64,000 nt of DNA from Talinum fruticosum (Eukaryota; Streptophyta; Magnoliopsida; Caryophyllales; Talinaceae), in the NCBI GenBank assembly GCA_021018815.1, contig JAITYX010000054.1, positions 3,410,001 to 3,474,000 of the forward strand, given 5' to 3'. The position numbers and the translations under genes are program-made. Positions 34,261 to 46,866 of this stretch are shown piece by piece. Position 1 is the stretch's first letter, and the number at the start of each line of letters is the position of its first letter. Under the pieces are notes generated by a model. That model searched no databases, had not been told where the DNA came from, and worked only from the letters and a program-made list of their open reading frames with translations.

Positions 34261-35934
34261 GGTCCTTTTCGAGGAAAAAGGTGTTTCGGAACCCAAATTT
34301 GAATGACTTTGGGTTTTGTCCGATTGTGAGTCTTCCTCTCGGAGAACCGAGTCCGTGTCTCTTGCTTTTTGAAAATCTTTCCTTTTGAAACAGGAGAAAA
34401 TGGTTTCTTTTTGTAAATAGTTCCGGGCTTGGTCCTCCTTTCATTTCGTGAATGGGATCGTGCTCAGCTTTCCCGAACTTTACGGTTCCGGAATCGTTTT
34501 GAACAATTCCGAGTAGGAATTAGATTCTTCCTCTTTGTTGAAACCAAGACCTTCTTTTCGAAAAGAGACACACTCGTGATCCTAAGAGCATGTTAAGGTT
34601 CTTCGACCTTGAGTAAACTTTAAAACCGGATCTTGAGACTCGGTGAGCTTACGTTTTAGTCGCTCATTTTCTTTCCCGAGTAACTCGGACTCGGTCTCAT
34701 TAGATTGAGCACTAGTCTTGAGTTCTCTCGAATGAGAGTCTCGGTTTTTCTAATTCGTTTTTCAAGGAGGTGCTCTCGAAGTGATTGACTCAAGTTGCTC
34801 TTCGAATTGAGAAGAATCGAATTGGACTTTTCTACCAAAGCAAAAATGTATTTAGCTAAATCAACTTTGGAGAATTTGAGGAAGTAGTTTATTACCTCTT
34901 GAGGATCGGCTTCCTCATTGTTCGAGTCCGAGTCCGACTCTCTTTCAGCTTAAGAGTCGAGATTGCCATCGAACACTTTGAGTCATCTCGAGTCTTCGTC
35001 ATCTTCCGATGAGTCCTCATCACTTCATGTTGCCATCATGGCCTTTTTCTTCTTTCTATCCCTTTTCCGTTTTGGACGAGTCCTTGACTATGTGGTCTTT
35101 GCTGCCACATTCAAAGCATCCAGAATTCTTAGATAAAGACAACTTTGAAGGAGAAGAAAACTTACCTTTTCTATCTCTCTTATCCTTTTTGTAGAATTCT
35201 TCTTTTGGCCTTTTGTCCCATCTTTTGTACTTCATCATTCTCTTGAAGCCTCTTGCAATAAGTGCCATGGGATCGTCTTCCGAGTCGGAGGAGCTCGGAT
35301 TTGCTTCCTTGGATTCTCGAGGCTTTAAGTGCAATGTTCCTATTGGTACTACCCTTAGCATCCTCCTCCTCTAGATGGATTTCGTGTGTTAGAAGCTTTC
35401 CAATGAGCTCGTCCGGCTTTAAGAGTGAGAGGTTCCGAGCTTCCTCTATGGCGGTCACTTTGGGACCCCATCTTTTCTTGGGTAAGCTTCGAGAATTTTC
35501 CGGCACATTTCTTCGTGGGAGATCTTCTTTCCCAGTGATTTGAGATTGTTTGTAATCTCGATGAAACCGAATGAACATCCGAGTGATGTTCTCCTCTCGG
35601 CTCCATTTTGAAAAGCTCATATTTGTGAAGATATTGACTTATCTTTGCTTGTCCGACCCGGCTTATGCCTTCATAAGTGTTGACAAGTGTGTCCCACACT
35701 TCTTTTGCTGAATCACGAGCGGACACTCGGTTGTATTCTTCCGAGCTTATGGTGCACATAAGGATGTTCATGGCTTTGAAATTCTTTCGAACTTCTCGCC
35801 TCGTCGGTGTGAACTCGGCCTTTGTCTTGGGAAGAATTCTGAATTCATCTGTCTTTGTTGGAATGTAGTTTCCTTGTTGCATGATTTCCCATACTTCTTC
35901 ATCATGATCCATGAGGAAACATTCCATAAGCTTA
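34261..35934 (-). pseudogene. Element B gag (main part)
   Basis: The frame 35927-35355 begins MECFLMDHDEEVWEI and includes NYIPTKTDEFRILPKTKAEF and AKEVWDTLVNTYEG. The zinc knuckle CFECGSKDHIVKD is at about 35085-35125, with its last Cys changed. Its first 31 codons lie at 46715-46807, beyond element C. Confidence 0.88.
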
Positions 35935-37462
35935 CGAAGGTTTGCTCGGGAGAGTCCGAGTCACCCTAGAGGGGGTGAATAGGGTGATGAAAAATTCTTT
36001 GCGAAAGCACACACCTTTTGACAGAGAAGAGTCAAAGACAGATTCCGAGTCTAAGCAAGGGGTCGAGAAAGATTGGACTCGGAATGTAATGAATCGAGTA
36101 AACACGTTCAGCAGGGCGCTCGAGTCTAGAATGAACTCGTAAATAGAACACGGAGAATTTACGTGGAAACCCTCCCGGGGCGGAAAACCACGGCCCGTGT
36201 CAATCCAGACACGAAGTCAAATCCACTATTTTGAGTCCACAAAATACCGTGAACTTGATGGAACCCGAGTTGCTCCCTTAGACAACTCTATACAGATTTT
36301 CCTAGACTCGAAGTTACCTTATCCGATCTAGTACTTCCTAGCTGAGATAACCCTTACAGCTAGGGACAACTAAGCCGAGTTAACCCTTACGACTTAGTCA
36401 AGGGACCTTACAAAGAATGTAAGAAGTGTTTGTAATCGAGTACAAGACCTTACAACTCGAAAGTAATGAGTTACAGAGTGGGAGTTGTAAGTTGAAGATT
36501 GAGAGTAAATACAATGACTTTTATCAAGTAAGTGTATAGACAATATGTTCGGCAACCTTCAAATCTTGTGAAGTGGCTTCCATTTATAGATGACCAGGCA
36601 GAGTAGCCGTTATCTTCATCTCGCTGACCGAGAGTCCTCTCGTGACCGTTGTGAAAGGCTTTCGAGTCACTCGAAAGTATCCGTTGAAATATGGACGTTG
36701 GACAACGGTTTAACTCTCTTGGAAGTCCCAAAACCATCGGTTGTGTCTTGAAAAATAAGGTGGAAACCACCGTTAGGCTTAGCGTTCCAGCTTTTCCGGA
36801 TATGGAAGCGGACAGCCTTCGACACAATCTTCTCGGGACTAGAGCAGGGAAGGTGAAAAGCCATATCTCGCCGGTGATTTGACGTTCGAGCTTCGGCTAC
36901 TTTTGTAGTTTGAAAAGATATCCTCGATTGAATAACCTACAAAAGTAAAACACCTTCGGTTCTCAAAGTATAAAATACTTTGGTCCAAGGTTAGACACGG
37001 ATAATAAAATAATTATGAAAAATTACGTAATTGATTATCCGAGTCAAAGAGAAATGGAATTTTCTGAGTCTAATATCCATGATACTCGGAATTCCATAAT
37101 ACTTAGTCTTAAGCAAAGAATCAAGTTCTATTAACAAATATCGAGTGGGAAACACTTGATGTAGACTAAGCATGAAAAGAGCTACGAATGCCGACTTTGC
37201 AAATAATAGAGTAGATAATCACAAGTCGATTCTCGAGTGAGAGTGGACTCGGAATAAAGAACAAGTTTTCCGAGTCGCTAACCGAAAAGCGATTAAAGAG
37301 ATATGTGAAGGCCGAATCGCATAGAAAAGATACTATTTAACTCAAGTAAGTTTCTAAGACACAGAGAATGCCTTGGAATCAAAACTCTATATAAATGACA
37401 TCGTTATACCCGATTCCTTTTGCATGACTCGGAAAGATATAGAGCAAGTGTCCGAGTCTTCA
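35935..37462 (-). repeat. 3' LTR of element C
   Basis: Pairs with 45184-46714. Minus-strand start TGAAGACTCGGACA at 37462. TATA-like tataaat at 36592-36598 (minus). Confidence 0.92.
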
Positions 37463-37474
37463 ATCTCCCCTTTT
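37463..37474 (-). other. Polypurine tract of element C
   Basis: caaaaggggagat-type purine run on the minus strand directly before the 3' LTR. Confidence 0.78.
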
Positions 37475-37734
37475 GATGAAAGGCATTCCATACTTAAACG
37501 AAACTTTGTTAGAGAAAAATAGATCGATTCCGAGTAGTTTGAGTAACAAGTAGGGCATAATGAATGGATCGAGCAATGTACACTATATCAAAGCAAATTA
37601 AAGTATGCTTGAACTCATTAACTCGTAAAAGAAAGAACTCGTAAATTAATAATGAAATGCATTCAGTTCATTAAAAAAATATTACAAGGGCGGAAAGAAC
37701 TCCCCTAGACAAGACAACCGGTTTCGACTACATT

Positions 37735-39483
37735 TTCTCCCCTTGCCTTTCAGCAAAAACAAGAAACAAAAAGAAGGGAGAAAAGTACAAGTAATACACA
37801 CAAGTTGTCCGGACAAAAAGAAAATTTTGAAACGTAAATTCCGGAGACACCGAGGAATCGTGACTCGGTGCATGGCTCCAACTAGGAGGGAGGGGATTTC
37901 GAGTGGAGGCGGAGGTGCGCCGGCGCCGATAAGATCTCGACGATGTGCTTGAGCGCGGCGAAGGGAGAACCGGAACAACTCGCAGGGGCTCGGCTCCGAG
38001 TGGCCGACCCGGAGAAAGTGGATCGAGGGGTTCTTCCCGTGGGACCTCGGGGCTGGAGGGGCTGCTCTGGCCGACTCGCCGGAGGAGCGAGATCTTCGAC
38101 CCACTCGGACCGCTGTCCGAGCCGAGTACAGCAATTTGCGCTTGGGGAGCAGGCTGTCCCTCAGCCAGCTGCCACGGCCTCTTCTTCCCTTGGCCCGGAA
38201 GGGCTGCCTCAGCCCGCAGGTTCCTCGGCGTCCTCCGCCGCATCTGCAGCTTCTTCCTCTCGCTTCCTCGGCTTCCTCGCTCTCCGAGGAGGTCGGCCTG
38301 GGCTCGAAGACGTCTCGGATGTGTCCGAGTCATCCGGTCCCGAGCCGCCTTGGACCGCTCTCTCTCGAGGAGCTCAGCCAGCTCCTTCGCTTCTTAACCA
38401 GCTCTCTCATCTCAAGAACAAGAGACTCGCTTGCTCTCGGATTTGGGACCGACCGGTCTTTTGGTTGATGGTCGACCCCGAAGAACGGACTTGAAACCCC
38501 GAGCATGTCTCTCGAATTCGGAAGACACAGAGGTGATCTTGTCCATGAAAACAGGGACAAGAGGGCAGAGAGAGTTTTGGAAGCACTCGGAGGTGGAGGC
38601 ACCACCAGTGAAGAGGGAAGAGGGAGAAGGGTTGATTTCGAGTCCGAGGTGGAGAAGGAGGCCTCGGCTCGAAGTTGTGAACCCGCACACCGGGGTTAGT
38701 TTCCCGGTATCCGTACCCTCGGAGTTCCTTCTTGCCGACCACAATGGCCGCCTCGCACACCGCGTTAGGGTCGAGGGAAGAGGAACTTGGAATTGTTTGA
38801 AGACAAGGGTGAGAAGAGCACCGAAAGGAAGGGAGGTGTTCTTCTTGGTTTGAAGTCGAGCCGGCACAGCGGCCATCCGCTCAATGATGGAGGGGAAGAG
38901 GTCGACTTCGTATCCCTCCGGGATATCGAAGAGGGCTTTGAGGTGCTTGGAGTTGGGGTTCTCCTTACTAGAATGCTCGTGAGAAGAAGGTTCTCATCAG
39001 CAGGAAACACCGAAGCCTGGCTTCGACTTCAACCGAGTCACGTAAAAGTTCTTTCCGGACCCGGAAAATTCTTTGGCATACTTTTCAAAGAAGTCGTCGG
39101 CGACTTCAAGTGAAAGGGATAGGGTTGCTGTTCAAGAAGAGAGAAGAGACTTTGAACAGGACGGTGAAGGAGAGAGGTGTTGATACGAACAGTAATGTTC
39201 TGAACCCGAGAGGTTAGAACATTTTCGAGTGGGAGAGATGAGTATAAAACTCGAAACGAGTTCGGGATAGATGAACTCACTGAAATACGAGAAATGGTAG
39301 ACTCCGGTGGTTTGAATGTTGGACAACCAGGAGAATTTGGTTGTTGGGAAGAACTTGTCGTCCAAGCGCAAGATGTCTGGGTGACAATGGGTTTTGAAGG
39401 GGTTGAGCTTTCCGGCTTGTTGGAGCGAGGCTTTTGAAGGATGAAGAAACCCGAAAGTCGGGGTGGTTTCCTCTTTTAGGCAT
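37735..39483 (-). pseudogene. Element C extra 3' ORF (envelope-like position), broken
   Basis: ATG at 39483 (MPKRGNHPDF). As in B and D1, a basic/serine-rich head is followed by a LDDKFFPTTKFSWLSNIQT block (about 39370-39310), FIYPELVSSF, and a region with LLLTSI and P-T-P-S-T-S-K. The rest is a proline/serine-rich and glutamate-rich part and a hydrophobic end (YYLYFSPFFLFLVF, about 37790-37750). Frames shift repeatedly, often at ccg/cgg words, so the true state of this young copy is uncertain. No homology to a proven envelope is seen. Confidence 0.6.
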
Positions 39484-39741
39484 TGTGAGAGATGAAAAGA
39501 TGAAACTTTTTGAAAGAGAAAGAGAAAGAGAAAGAGAAGGAGGTGTAGAAGAGAAGAAAACGAAAATGGTAGAAGAAAAATGAAAAGAGAGCAGATCGAA
39601 AACTTACGAGAGAGAGAGAGAGCTTCTTCAATCCTTGCGTGACGATCAAGGGAACACTGTTCACGTAGAAAACTTCCGCGAGAGGGTTTTCGTTTGAGAG
39701 GGAAGGAGTTTTAGAATACCGAGAGGAAGATAGATAGACGT

Positions 39742-39756
39742 TATATATAAAGAGTA
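39742..39756 (-). promoter_or_regulatory. Internal TATA-like motif upstream of the extra ORF of C
   Basis: The minus strand has tttatatataacg here, about 265 bp before ATG 39483, at the place where D1 and B have tataaata next to the ggcgcgc block. Confidence 0.5.
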
Positions 39757-40139
39757 CGCGCGCCCGTTCACTATCCGTTAAGTAACTCCGTTCCGTCTCA
39801 CCCGTCCATCGATCATTAATGCCCGGTGCGACAGTTCTTCTTCAACGGTTGAGATATCGGTAGTTTGAAATCTGCGGTTAAGATCCGATCGCAGCGCTCG
39901 AGAAAGAGAGAGAGAAAGAGACTTTGAAATTATAATCCGAAACTCTCCACTGTTCTAGAGATAGCTTCGTAAAATTTGATGTCCAATTTTCTCTACGTCC
40001 GAGTTTGACTCGTAAAAGTTTCGAGTGACTCGAAACACGTAAATAATTATCAGCCCAAGTATCACATGATCAATCGAACTAATGGCTATTGACAACGAAA
40101 GCACATAGCACGTAAATATTCAAGAGTCACAACACAAAA

Positions 40140-40800
40140 CTAAGCATTTAACATACCAAGCTCATTCCGAATAAAACGTAATTGTTCTTCACCAAGAGGC
40201 TTAGTAAAGATATCGGCTAATTGAAGATTAGTAGGAATGAATTCAAGTGTAATGTCACCCTTTTCGAGTGATCGCGTAAGAAATGATACCCGACTTCAAT
40301 ATGCTTTGTTTTTGAGTGCTGGACAGGATTCTTAGTGATACCGATTGCGCTTTGATTATCACACTTGATTGGGACAGAGTTGAGAGTTAGTCCAAGATCC
40401 TTCAAGTGTTGTTTTATCCAGAGAATCCGAGCGCAACAAGCTCCAGCTGGCAATATATTCAGCTTCTGCAGTTGATAGAGCTACCGAGTTTTGCTTCTTT
40501 GAGTGCCAGGATATTAGGGATTGACCTGAAACCGGCAAGCTCCGGATGTGCTCTTTCGATCAACTTTGTATCCTGCGTAGTCCGCGTCTCGAGTATCCGG
40601 TCGGACTCGGCTCCGAGTCTCCGGAGTACCACAGTCCTAGACTCCGAGTGCCTGCAAGATATCTCGAATATTCTCTTCACCGCAGTGAGATGTGATTCTT
40701 TTGGATTAGCTTGAAATCGTGCGCATACGCAAACACCGAACATTATGTCCGGTCCGCTCGAAGTAAGATATAGCAGTGATCCAATCATACCTCGATAGAG
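40140..40800 (-). pseudogene. Element C RNase H and RT connection
   Basis: MIGSLLYLTSSGPDIMFGVC and QANPKESHLTAVKRIF lead into the RNase H domain (SWHSKK, AEYI, then ARILWIKQHLKDLGLTLN and KCDNQSAIGITKNPVQ). Between them is a 60-bp stretch rich in ctccgagt words that B lacks and D1 has. Stop at 40140-40142. Confidence 0.88.
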
Positions 40801-41560
40801 TTTCGATCTACCGCTTTACCTGTTTCATCCGAGTCGAGTTTTATACTGCTCGCTCATAGGAGTAGATGCGTGCTTTGCATCTTGAAGTTTGTATTTCTTC
40901 AGCAGTTCCTTGGTGTACTTTGATTGATGGACAAAGATTCCATCTTTGTCTTGTTTGATTTGCAGCCCAAGGAAGAAATTGAGTTCTCCCATCATACTCA
41001 TTTGGAACTCTTGACTCATCAACTCGTAAAATTCTTGGCACGTAAATTCATTACTAGCACCGAAAATAATATCATCAACATATATTTGAACAATGAGAAA
41101 ATCTTTCCCTTTGGTCTTTATGAATAGGGTCTTGTCGATCCGACCTCTTTTAAAATCATTTTGAACCAGGAAGCTCGCTCAGTCTTTCGTACCAAGCTCT
41201 AGGGGCTTGCTTAAGACCATAGAGAGCCTTTTGAAGTTTGAAAACATGATTTGGAAATTCCGAGTTTTCAAAACCAGGAGGTCGCTCGACATAGACCTCT
41301 TCTTCAATAAAACCATTGAGAAAGGCACACTTAACATCCATTTGATATAATTTAATATGCATGCAGGATGCAAATGCCAACAGTATTCTAATGGCTTCAA
41401 TTCTAGCTACTGGTGCAAAGGTTTCCCCACAATCAATTCCTTCTTCTTGATTGTAACCCCGAGCTACAAGTCTAGCCTTGTTTCCGACTACTACTCCACC
41501 CTCATCCAGCTTTGTTTTTGAAAACCCATTTGGTTCCTATAACTCGGGTGGTTAGAAGGT
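40801..41560 (-). pseudogene. Element C reverse transcriptase
   Basis: [49 protein letters not shown], the catalytic YVDD (41071-41082) and FFLGLQIKQDKDGIFVHQSK are all seen. Few frame changes. Confidence 0.9.
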
Positions 41561-41879
41561 CGGTTGGTCGAGTCCGGACTTGGTTTCTCTCGAATTGATT
41601 CAGCTCTTCTTGCATGGCCTCTACCCATTCGGGTTCATTAAGGGCTTCTAGTGCATTTTTGGGTTCAGTTAGTGAAATGAATGCAGTGAATGCACATAGA
41701 TTATGAAGAGAAGAACGAGTTCTTACCCCACTCGTTGATATCGAAATAATGTTTTCTTGGGGATGACTGGAAGTAAATTTGAATGCTTTACCAGCTTCTT
41801 TGATTCACCAGGTTTGTTGGTTGAATTGCTTGATCTTCGAAGCTTGCTCTAAGTGATCTTCTTCATTGACTTGCTCGTT

Positions 41880-42960
41880 CGAGCGACCTCTAGAGTTGTT
41901 TCATTCTCGAGCTTCCTCGTTCGAGTGGTCTCCTTCGAGTCTTTATAGACTCATCTTCGTCATCATCCTTTCGAGCTTCAGCTTCCGAGTATGAAGATTC
42001 ACTTGGTTTTCCCTGTTCAAGCTCATCAAACACTACGTGGATACTTTCTTCCACTTTGTTAGTTCTCTTGTTGAATATACGATAAGCTTTGCTATGAGAA
42101 GAATAACCTAGAAAAATTCCTTCGTCTCGACCGAGCATCAAACTTGGTCGATGATCCTTACCGTTGTTGTGGACAAAGCACTTACATCCGAAAGATCCGA
42201 AATAGGAAATATTTGGCTTCCTTCCTTTGTAGAGCTCATAAGGTGTTTTCTTCAGAATGGGTCCGATGAGGCATCGATTGAGAGTGTAGTTGGCTGTGTT
42301 TATCGCCTCGCCTGCAAATAGTAAGGCAAGTTGTGTTCAATCATCATCGTCCTTGCTATTTCTTCAAGGGTTCTGTTCTTTCTCTCAACTACTCCATTCT
42401 CGCTGAGGACTTCGGGTGCTGAGAAGTTATGAGAAATTCCGTTCTTGTCACAAAACTCGAGAATTCCGAGTAATCGAACTCCCTTCCATGGTCGGTTCGA
42501 ATCTTTTGAATCCGAGTCCGAGACTCAACTTGAATCTTTCTACAGAGCTTGCTGAACTCCTTAAAGGCCTCATTCTTATGCTTCAGAAAACACACCCGGT
42601 AAATCTTGAAAAATCATCAATAATAACAAGTATGTAAGATTTACCTCCGAGACTCTTCACAGGGATTTCACCACATAAGTCCATGTGTAGTAATTCAAGC
42701 ACGTTGGATGTGGAAACTGTCTTCAGAGATTTGAATGAAGACTCGACTTGTTTCCCTCCGGTGCATGCTTCACATACTTTATCCTTCTCAAAAGCACAGT
42801 TAGGTAATCCTCTAACCGGACCAAGAGATGCAAGCTTTTTGATAGTATGCATGCTAATATGACCTAATCTACGATGCCAAGTCCAAGAATCATCTTGAAG
42901 AAATGCTTTTAAACATGATAAGTTCCGACTTGGGTCGAGAGAGGGATGATGTAGGTATTA
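41880..42960 (-). pseudogene. Element C integrase
   Basis: Zinc region WHRRLGHISMHTIKKLASLG near 42830-42890, then KVCEACTGGKQ, HMDLCGEI and IDDFSRFTG. One frameshift precedes CFLKHKNEAFKEFSKL and RTDHGREFDYSEF (42430-42590). The C-terminal GIFLGYSSHSKAYRIFN block is at about 42060-42120. Confidence 0.9.
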
Positions 42961-43079
42961 CCTGATCTCTTACCCGAGAGCTTTACCTCTTTGGTGGTCT
43001 CATCCGTGATGTAGCACTTGGATTGAGTGAATTTTACCTCTTGACCTTTGTCACAAAGTCGGGAGATGCTAAGTAAGTT

Positions 43080-43400
43080 GTACTTTAGTCCTTTGACCAG
43101 GTAGACTCGGGCTCACCAGATTGTTTCCATTACCAATCTTCCCAATGCCCACTATCTTGCCCTTGCTCGTCATCACCGAAGGTCACCTTTCCTCCTTTAT
43201 ATGACTCCAGCTCGTAAAAGAGTCCTTGGTCACTCGACATATGTCGAAAACATCCGCCGTCCAGTACCGGTGTCCTTTGATCTTTTCCGAGTGACTCGCA
43301 AAACAGAGAAAATCTAACCCTTCTCACTTCCTCTAACGAACCCAAGTAACATTCCTTATCGTGGTCCTTTCTCGAGGAAGAAGGTGCTTCGGAACCCGGA
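43080..43400 (-). pseudogene. Element C protease
   Basis: The frame 43345-43130 runs from a LEEVRRVRFSLFCESL head to RHMSSDQGLFYELESYKGGK. The catalytic DSG region (about 43255-43270) is out of frame by a missing base at a cagcgg-type site. Confidence 0.75.
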
Positions 43401-45124
43401 TTTGAATGACTTTGGTTTTAGTCCGACTCCGAGTCTCCTTCTTTTCGAGAACCGAGTCCGTGTCTCTTTCCTTTTAAAAACCTTTCCTTTTGAAACAGAG
43501 GAAAATGGTTTCTTTTTGTAAATAGGTTTGGGTTTAGTCCTCCGTTCATTTTTGTGAATGGGACCATGCTCAGCCTTTTGAACTTAACAGTTCCGGAATC
43601 CTTTTGAACAAATCCGAGTAAGAATTAGATTCTTCCTCTTTGTTGAAACCAAGACCTTCTTTTCGAAATGAGACACATTGTGATCCTAAGAGCATATCAA
43701 GGTTCTTCCGTCCTTGAGAAAACTTTAAAACCAGATCTTGAGACTCAATGAGCTTCGTTTCGCTTGCTCATTTTCTTTCCTGAGTAACTCGGACTCGGTC
43801 TCATTAGTTTGAGCACTTGTATTGAGTTCTCTCGAGTGTGAGTCTCAGCTTTTCCAATTCGTTTTTTAAAAAGGTGCTCTCGAAGTGATTGACTCAAGTT
43901 GTTCCTTGAAATGAGAAGAATCAGAATTGGACTTTTCTTCCAAAGTGAAGATGTACTTAGCTAAATCAACTTTGGAAAATTTGAGGAAGTAGTTTATTAC
44001 CTCTTGAGGATCGGCTTCCTCGTTGTCCGAGTCCGAGTCCGACTCTCTTTCGGCTTCCGAGTCGAAATTGCCATCGGACACTTCGAGTCATCCGAGTCTT
44101 CGTCGTCTTCGGATGAGTCCTCGTCACTCCATGTTGCCATCATGGCCTTTTTCTTCTTCCTGTCCCTTCTTCGTTTTGGACAGTCCTTGACTATGTGGTC
44201 TTTGCTCGCCACATTCAAAACATCCAGAATTCTTAGACAAGGATAACTTTGATGGTGAAGAAAACTTACCTTTTCTCGTCTCTCTTGTCCTTTTTGTAGA
44301 ACTCTTCTTTTGGCCTTTTATCCCATCTTTTGTGCTTCATCATTCTCTTGAAGCCTCTTGCAATGAGTGCCATGGGATCATCTTCCGAGTCGAGGAGCTT
44401 GGACTTGCTTCTTTGGATTCCGAGGCTTTAAGCGCGATGTTCCTTTTGGAAGTACCCTCAGCATCTTCTTCTTCCGGATGTATCTCATGGGTCGAAGCTT
44501 TCCGATGAGCTCGTCCGGCTTCAAGAGTGAGAGGTTCCGAGCCTCTTCTATGGCAGTTACCTTAGGAACCCATCGTTTCTTGGGTAGGCTTCGAGAATTT
44601 TCCAGCACATTTCTTCATGGGAGATTTTCTTTCCCAGAGATTTGAGATTGTTGGTGATCTCAGTGAAGCGTATGAACATCCGAGTAATGTTCTCTTCGGC
44701 TCCATTTTGAAAAGCTCATATTTGTGAAGATACCGGCTGATCTTCGCTTGTCTCACCTGACTTGTACCTTCGTAGGTATTGACCAGAGTGTCCCACACCT
44801 CTTTAGCAGAGTCACGAGCAGAGACTCGATTATATTCTTCTCGAGCTTATGGCGCACATGAGGATGTTCATGGCTTTGAAGTTCTTTCCGAACTTCTCTC
44901 GCTTCGCGGCGTGAACTCAGCCTTTGTCTTTGGAAGGATTCTGAATTCATCTGTCTTCGTTGGAATGTAGTTTCCTTGTTGTATGATTTCCCATACTTCT
45001 TCATCATGATCCATAAGGAAACATTCCATAAGCTTCTTCCAAGTGACCGAAATTTGAACCTTTGAATTTTGGTGGCCTCGTTGGAAGATCTACCTTCGTC
45101 GAACTCTCCGGTGTTCCGAGCCAT
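43401..45124 (-). pseudogene. Element C gag
   Basis: ATG 45124 (MARNTGEFDE). It has the copia gag core, then a zinc-knuckle region (KDHIVKDCPK at 44190-44215; the first CFEC part is one frame off at about 44220). The acid stretch DEDSSEDDEDSDDS follows, then EVINYFLKFSKVDLAKYIF, a coiled-coil-like C-terminal region. Confidence 0.88.
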
Positions 45125-45169
45125 CCGATCTTTAAACCTTTGGACTGTTAGATCCTTTCCGAAAGGCTA

Positions 45170-45182
45170 GGCTCGATACCAA
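45170..45182 (-). other. Primer binding site of element C
   Basis: Minus strand ttggtatcgagcc, just inside the 5' LTR; close to the initiator-Met-tRNA site tggtatcagagc. Confidence 0.8.
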
Positions 45183-45183
45183 T

Positions 45184-46714
45184 TGAAGGTTTGCTCTGGG
45201 AGAGTCCGAGTCACCCTAGAGGGGGTGAATAGGGTGATGAAAAATTCTTTGCGAAAGCACACACCTTTTGACAGAGAAGAGTCAAAGACAGATTCCGAGT
45301 CTAAGCAAGGGGTCGAGAAAAGATTGGACTCGGAATGTAATGAATCGAGTAAACACGTTCAGCGAGGCATTCCGAGTCTAGAATGAACTCGGAAATAGAA
45401 CACAGAGAATTTACATGGAAACCCTCCCGGGGCAGAAAACCACGGCCCGTGTCAATCCAGACACGAAGTCAAATCCACTATTTTGAGTCCACAAAATACC
45501 GTGAACTTGACGTAACCCGAGTTGCTCCCTTAGACAACTCTATACAGATTTTCCTAGACTCGGAAGTTACCTTATCTCGATCTAGTACTTCCTAGCCGAG
45601 ATAACCCTTACAGCTAGGGACAACTAAGCCGAGTTAACCCTTACAGCTTAGTCAAGGGACCTTACAAAGAATGTAAGAAGTGTTTGTAATCGAGTACAAG
45701 ACCTTACAACTCGTAAAGTAATGAGTTACAGAGTGGGAGTTGTAAGTTGAAGATTGAGAGTAAATACAATGACTTTTATCAAGTAAGTGTATAGACAATA
45801 TGTTCGGCAACCTTCAAATCTTGTGAAGTGGCTTCCATTTATAGATGACCGAGCAGAGTAGCCGTTATCTTCATCTCGCTGACCGAGAGTCCTCTCGTGA
45901 CCGTTGTGAAAGGCTTTCCGAGTCACTCGGAAAGTATCCGTTGAAATATGGACGTTGGACAACGGTTTAACTCTCTTGGAAGTCCCAAAACCATCGGTTG
46001 TGTCTTGAAAAATAAGGTGGAAACCACCGTTAGGCTTAGCGTTCCAGTTTTCCGGATATGGAAGCGGACGGCTTCGACACAATCTTCCGGGACTAGAGCA
46101 GGGAAGGTGAAAAGCCATATCTCGCTGGTGATTTGACGTTACGAGCCGGCTACTTTTGTAGTTTGAAAAGATATCCTCGATTGAATAACCTACAAAAGTA
46201 AAACACCTTCGGTTCTCAAAGTATAAAATACTTTGGTCCAAGGTTAGACACAGTATAATAAAATAATTATGAAAAATTACGTAATTGATTATCCGAGTCA
46301 AAAGAGAAATGGAATTTTTCGAGTCTAATATCCATGATACTCGAATTCCATAATACTTAGTCTTAAGCAAAGAATCAAGTTCTATTAACAAATATCGAGT
46401 GGGAAACACTTGATGTAGACTAAGCATGAAAAGAGCTACGAATGCCGACTTTGCAAACAATAGAGTAGATAATCACAAGTCGATTCTGAGTGAGAGTGGA
46501 CTCGGAATAAAGAACAAGTTTTCTGAGTCGCTAACCGAAAAGCGATTAAAGAGATATGTGAAGGCCGAATCGCATAGAAAAGATACTATTTAACTCAAGT
46601 AAGTTTCTAAGACACAGAGAATGCCTTGGAATCAAAACTCTATATAAATGACATCGTTATACCCGATTCCTTTTGCATGACTCGAAAGATATAGAGCGAG
46701 TGTCCGAGTCTTCG
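45184..46714 (-). repeat. 5' LTR of element C
   Basis: Pairs with 35935-37462. Plus strand starts tgaaggtttgctct and ends tgtccgagtcttcg. A TATA-like tataaat is kept near 45836-45842. Confidence 0.92.
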
Positions 46715-46807
46715 ACTTCTTCCAGAGTGCCCAAAGTTTGAACCTTTGAATTTTGGTGGCCTGTTGGAAGATCTTCCTTCGTCGAACTCTCCGGTGTTCC
46801 GAGCCAT
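46715..46807 (-). pseudogene. Element B gag, first 31 codons
   Basis: ATG at 46805-46807 (minus). It is the start of B's gag, cut off by element C, and continues at 35934. Confidence 0.85.
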
Positions 46808-46852
46808 CCGATCTTTAAACCTTTGGATTGTTAGATCCTTTCTAAAAAGCTA

Positions 46853-46865
46853 GGCTCGATACCAA
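46853..46865 (-). other. Primer binding site of element B
   Basis: Minus strand ttggtatcgagcc between gag leader and the 5' LTR, the same as in C. Confidence 0.8.
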
Positions 46866-46866
46866 T

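Larger units (their letters stand above)
35935..46714 (-). mobile_element. Element C: Ty1/copia retrotransposon nested in the gag of B
   Basis: The innermost and probably youngest copy, 10.8 kb, same orientation as B. LTRs at 35935-37462 and 45184-46714 differ only at scattered positions, many in CCG/CGG words. In D1 and C the uninterrupted gag reads (plus strand here) cattccataagcttcttcc. In B this is split between ataagctta (left) and acttcttcc (right). The exact duplication is unclear by 1-2 bases because both outermost LTR bases seem changed. Confidence 0.92.
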
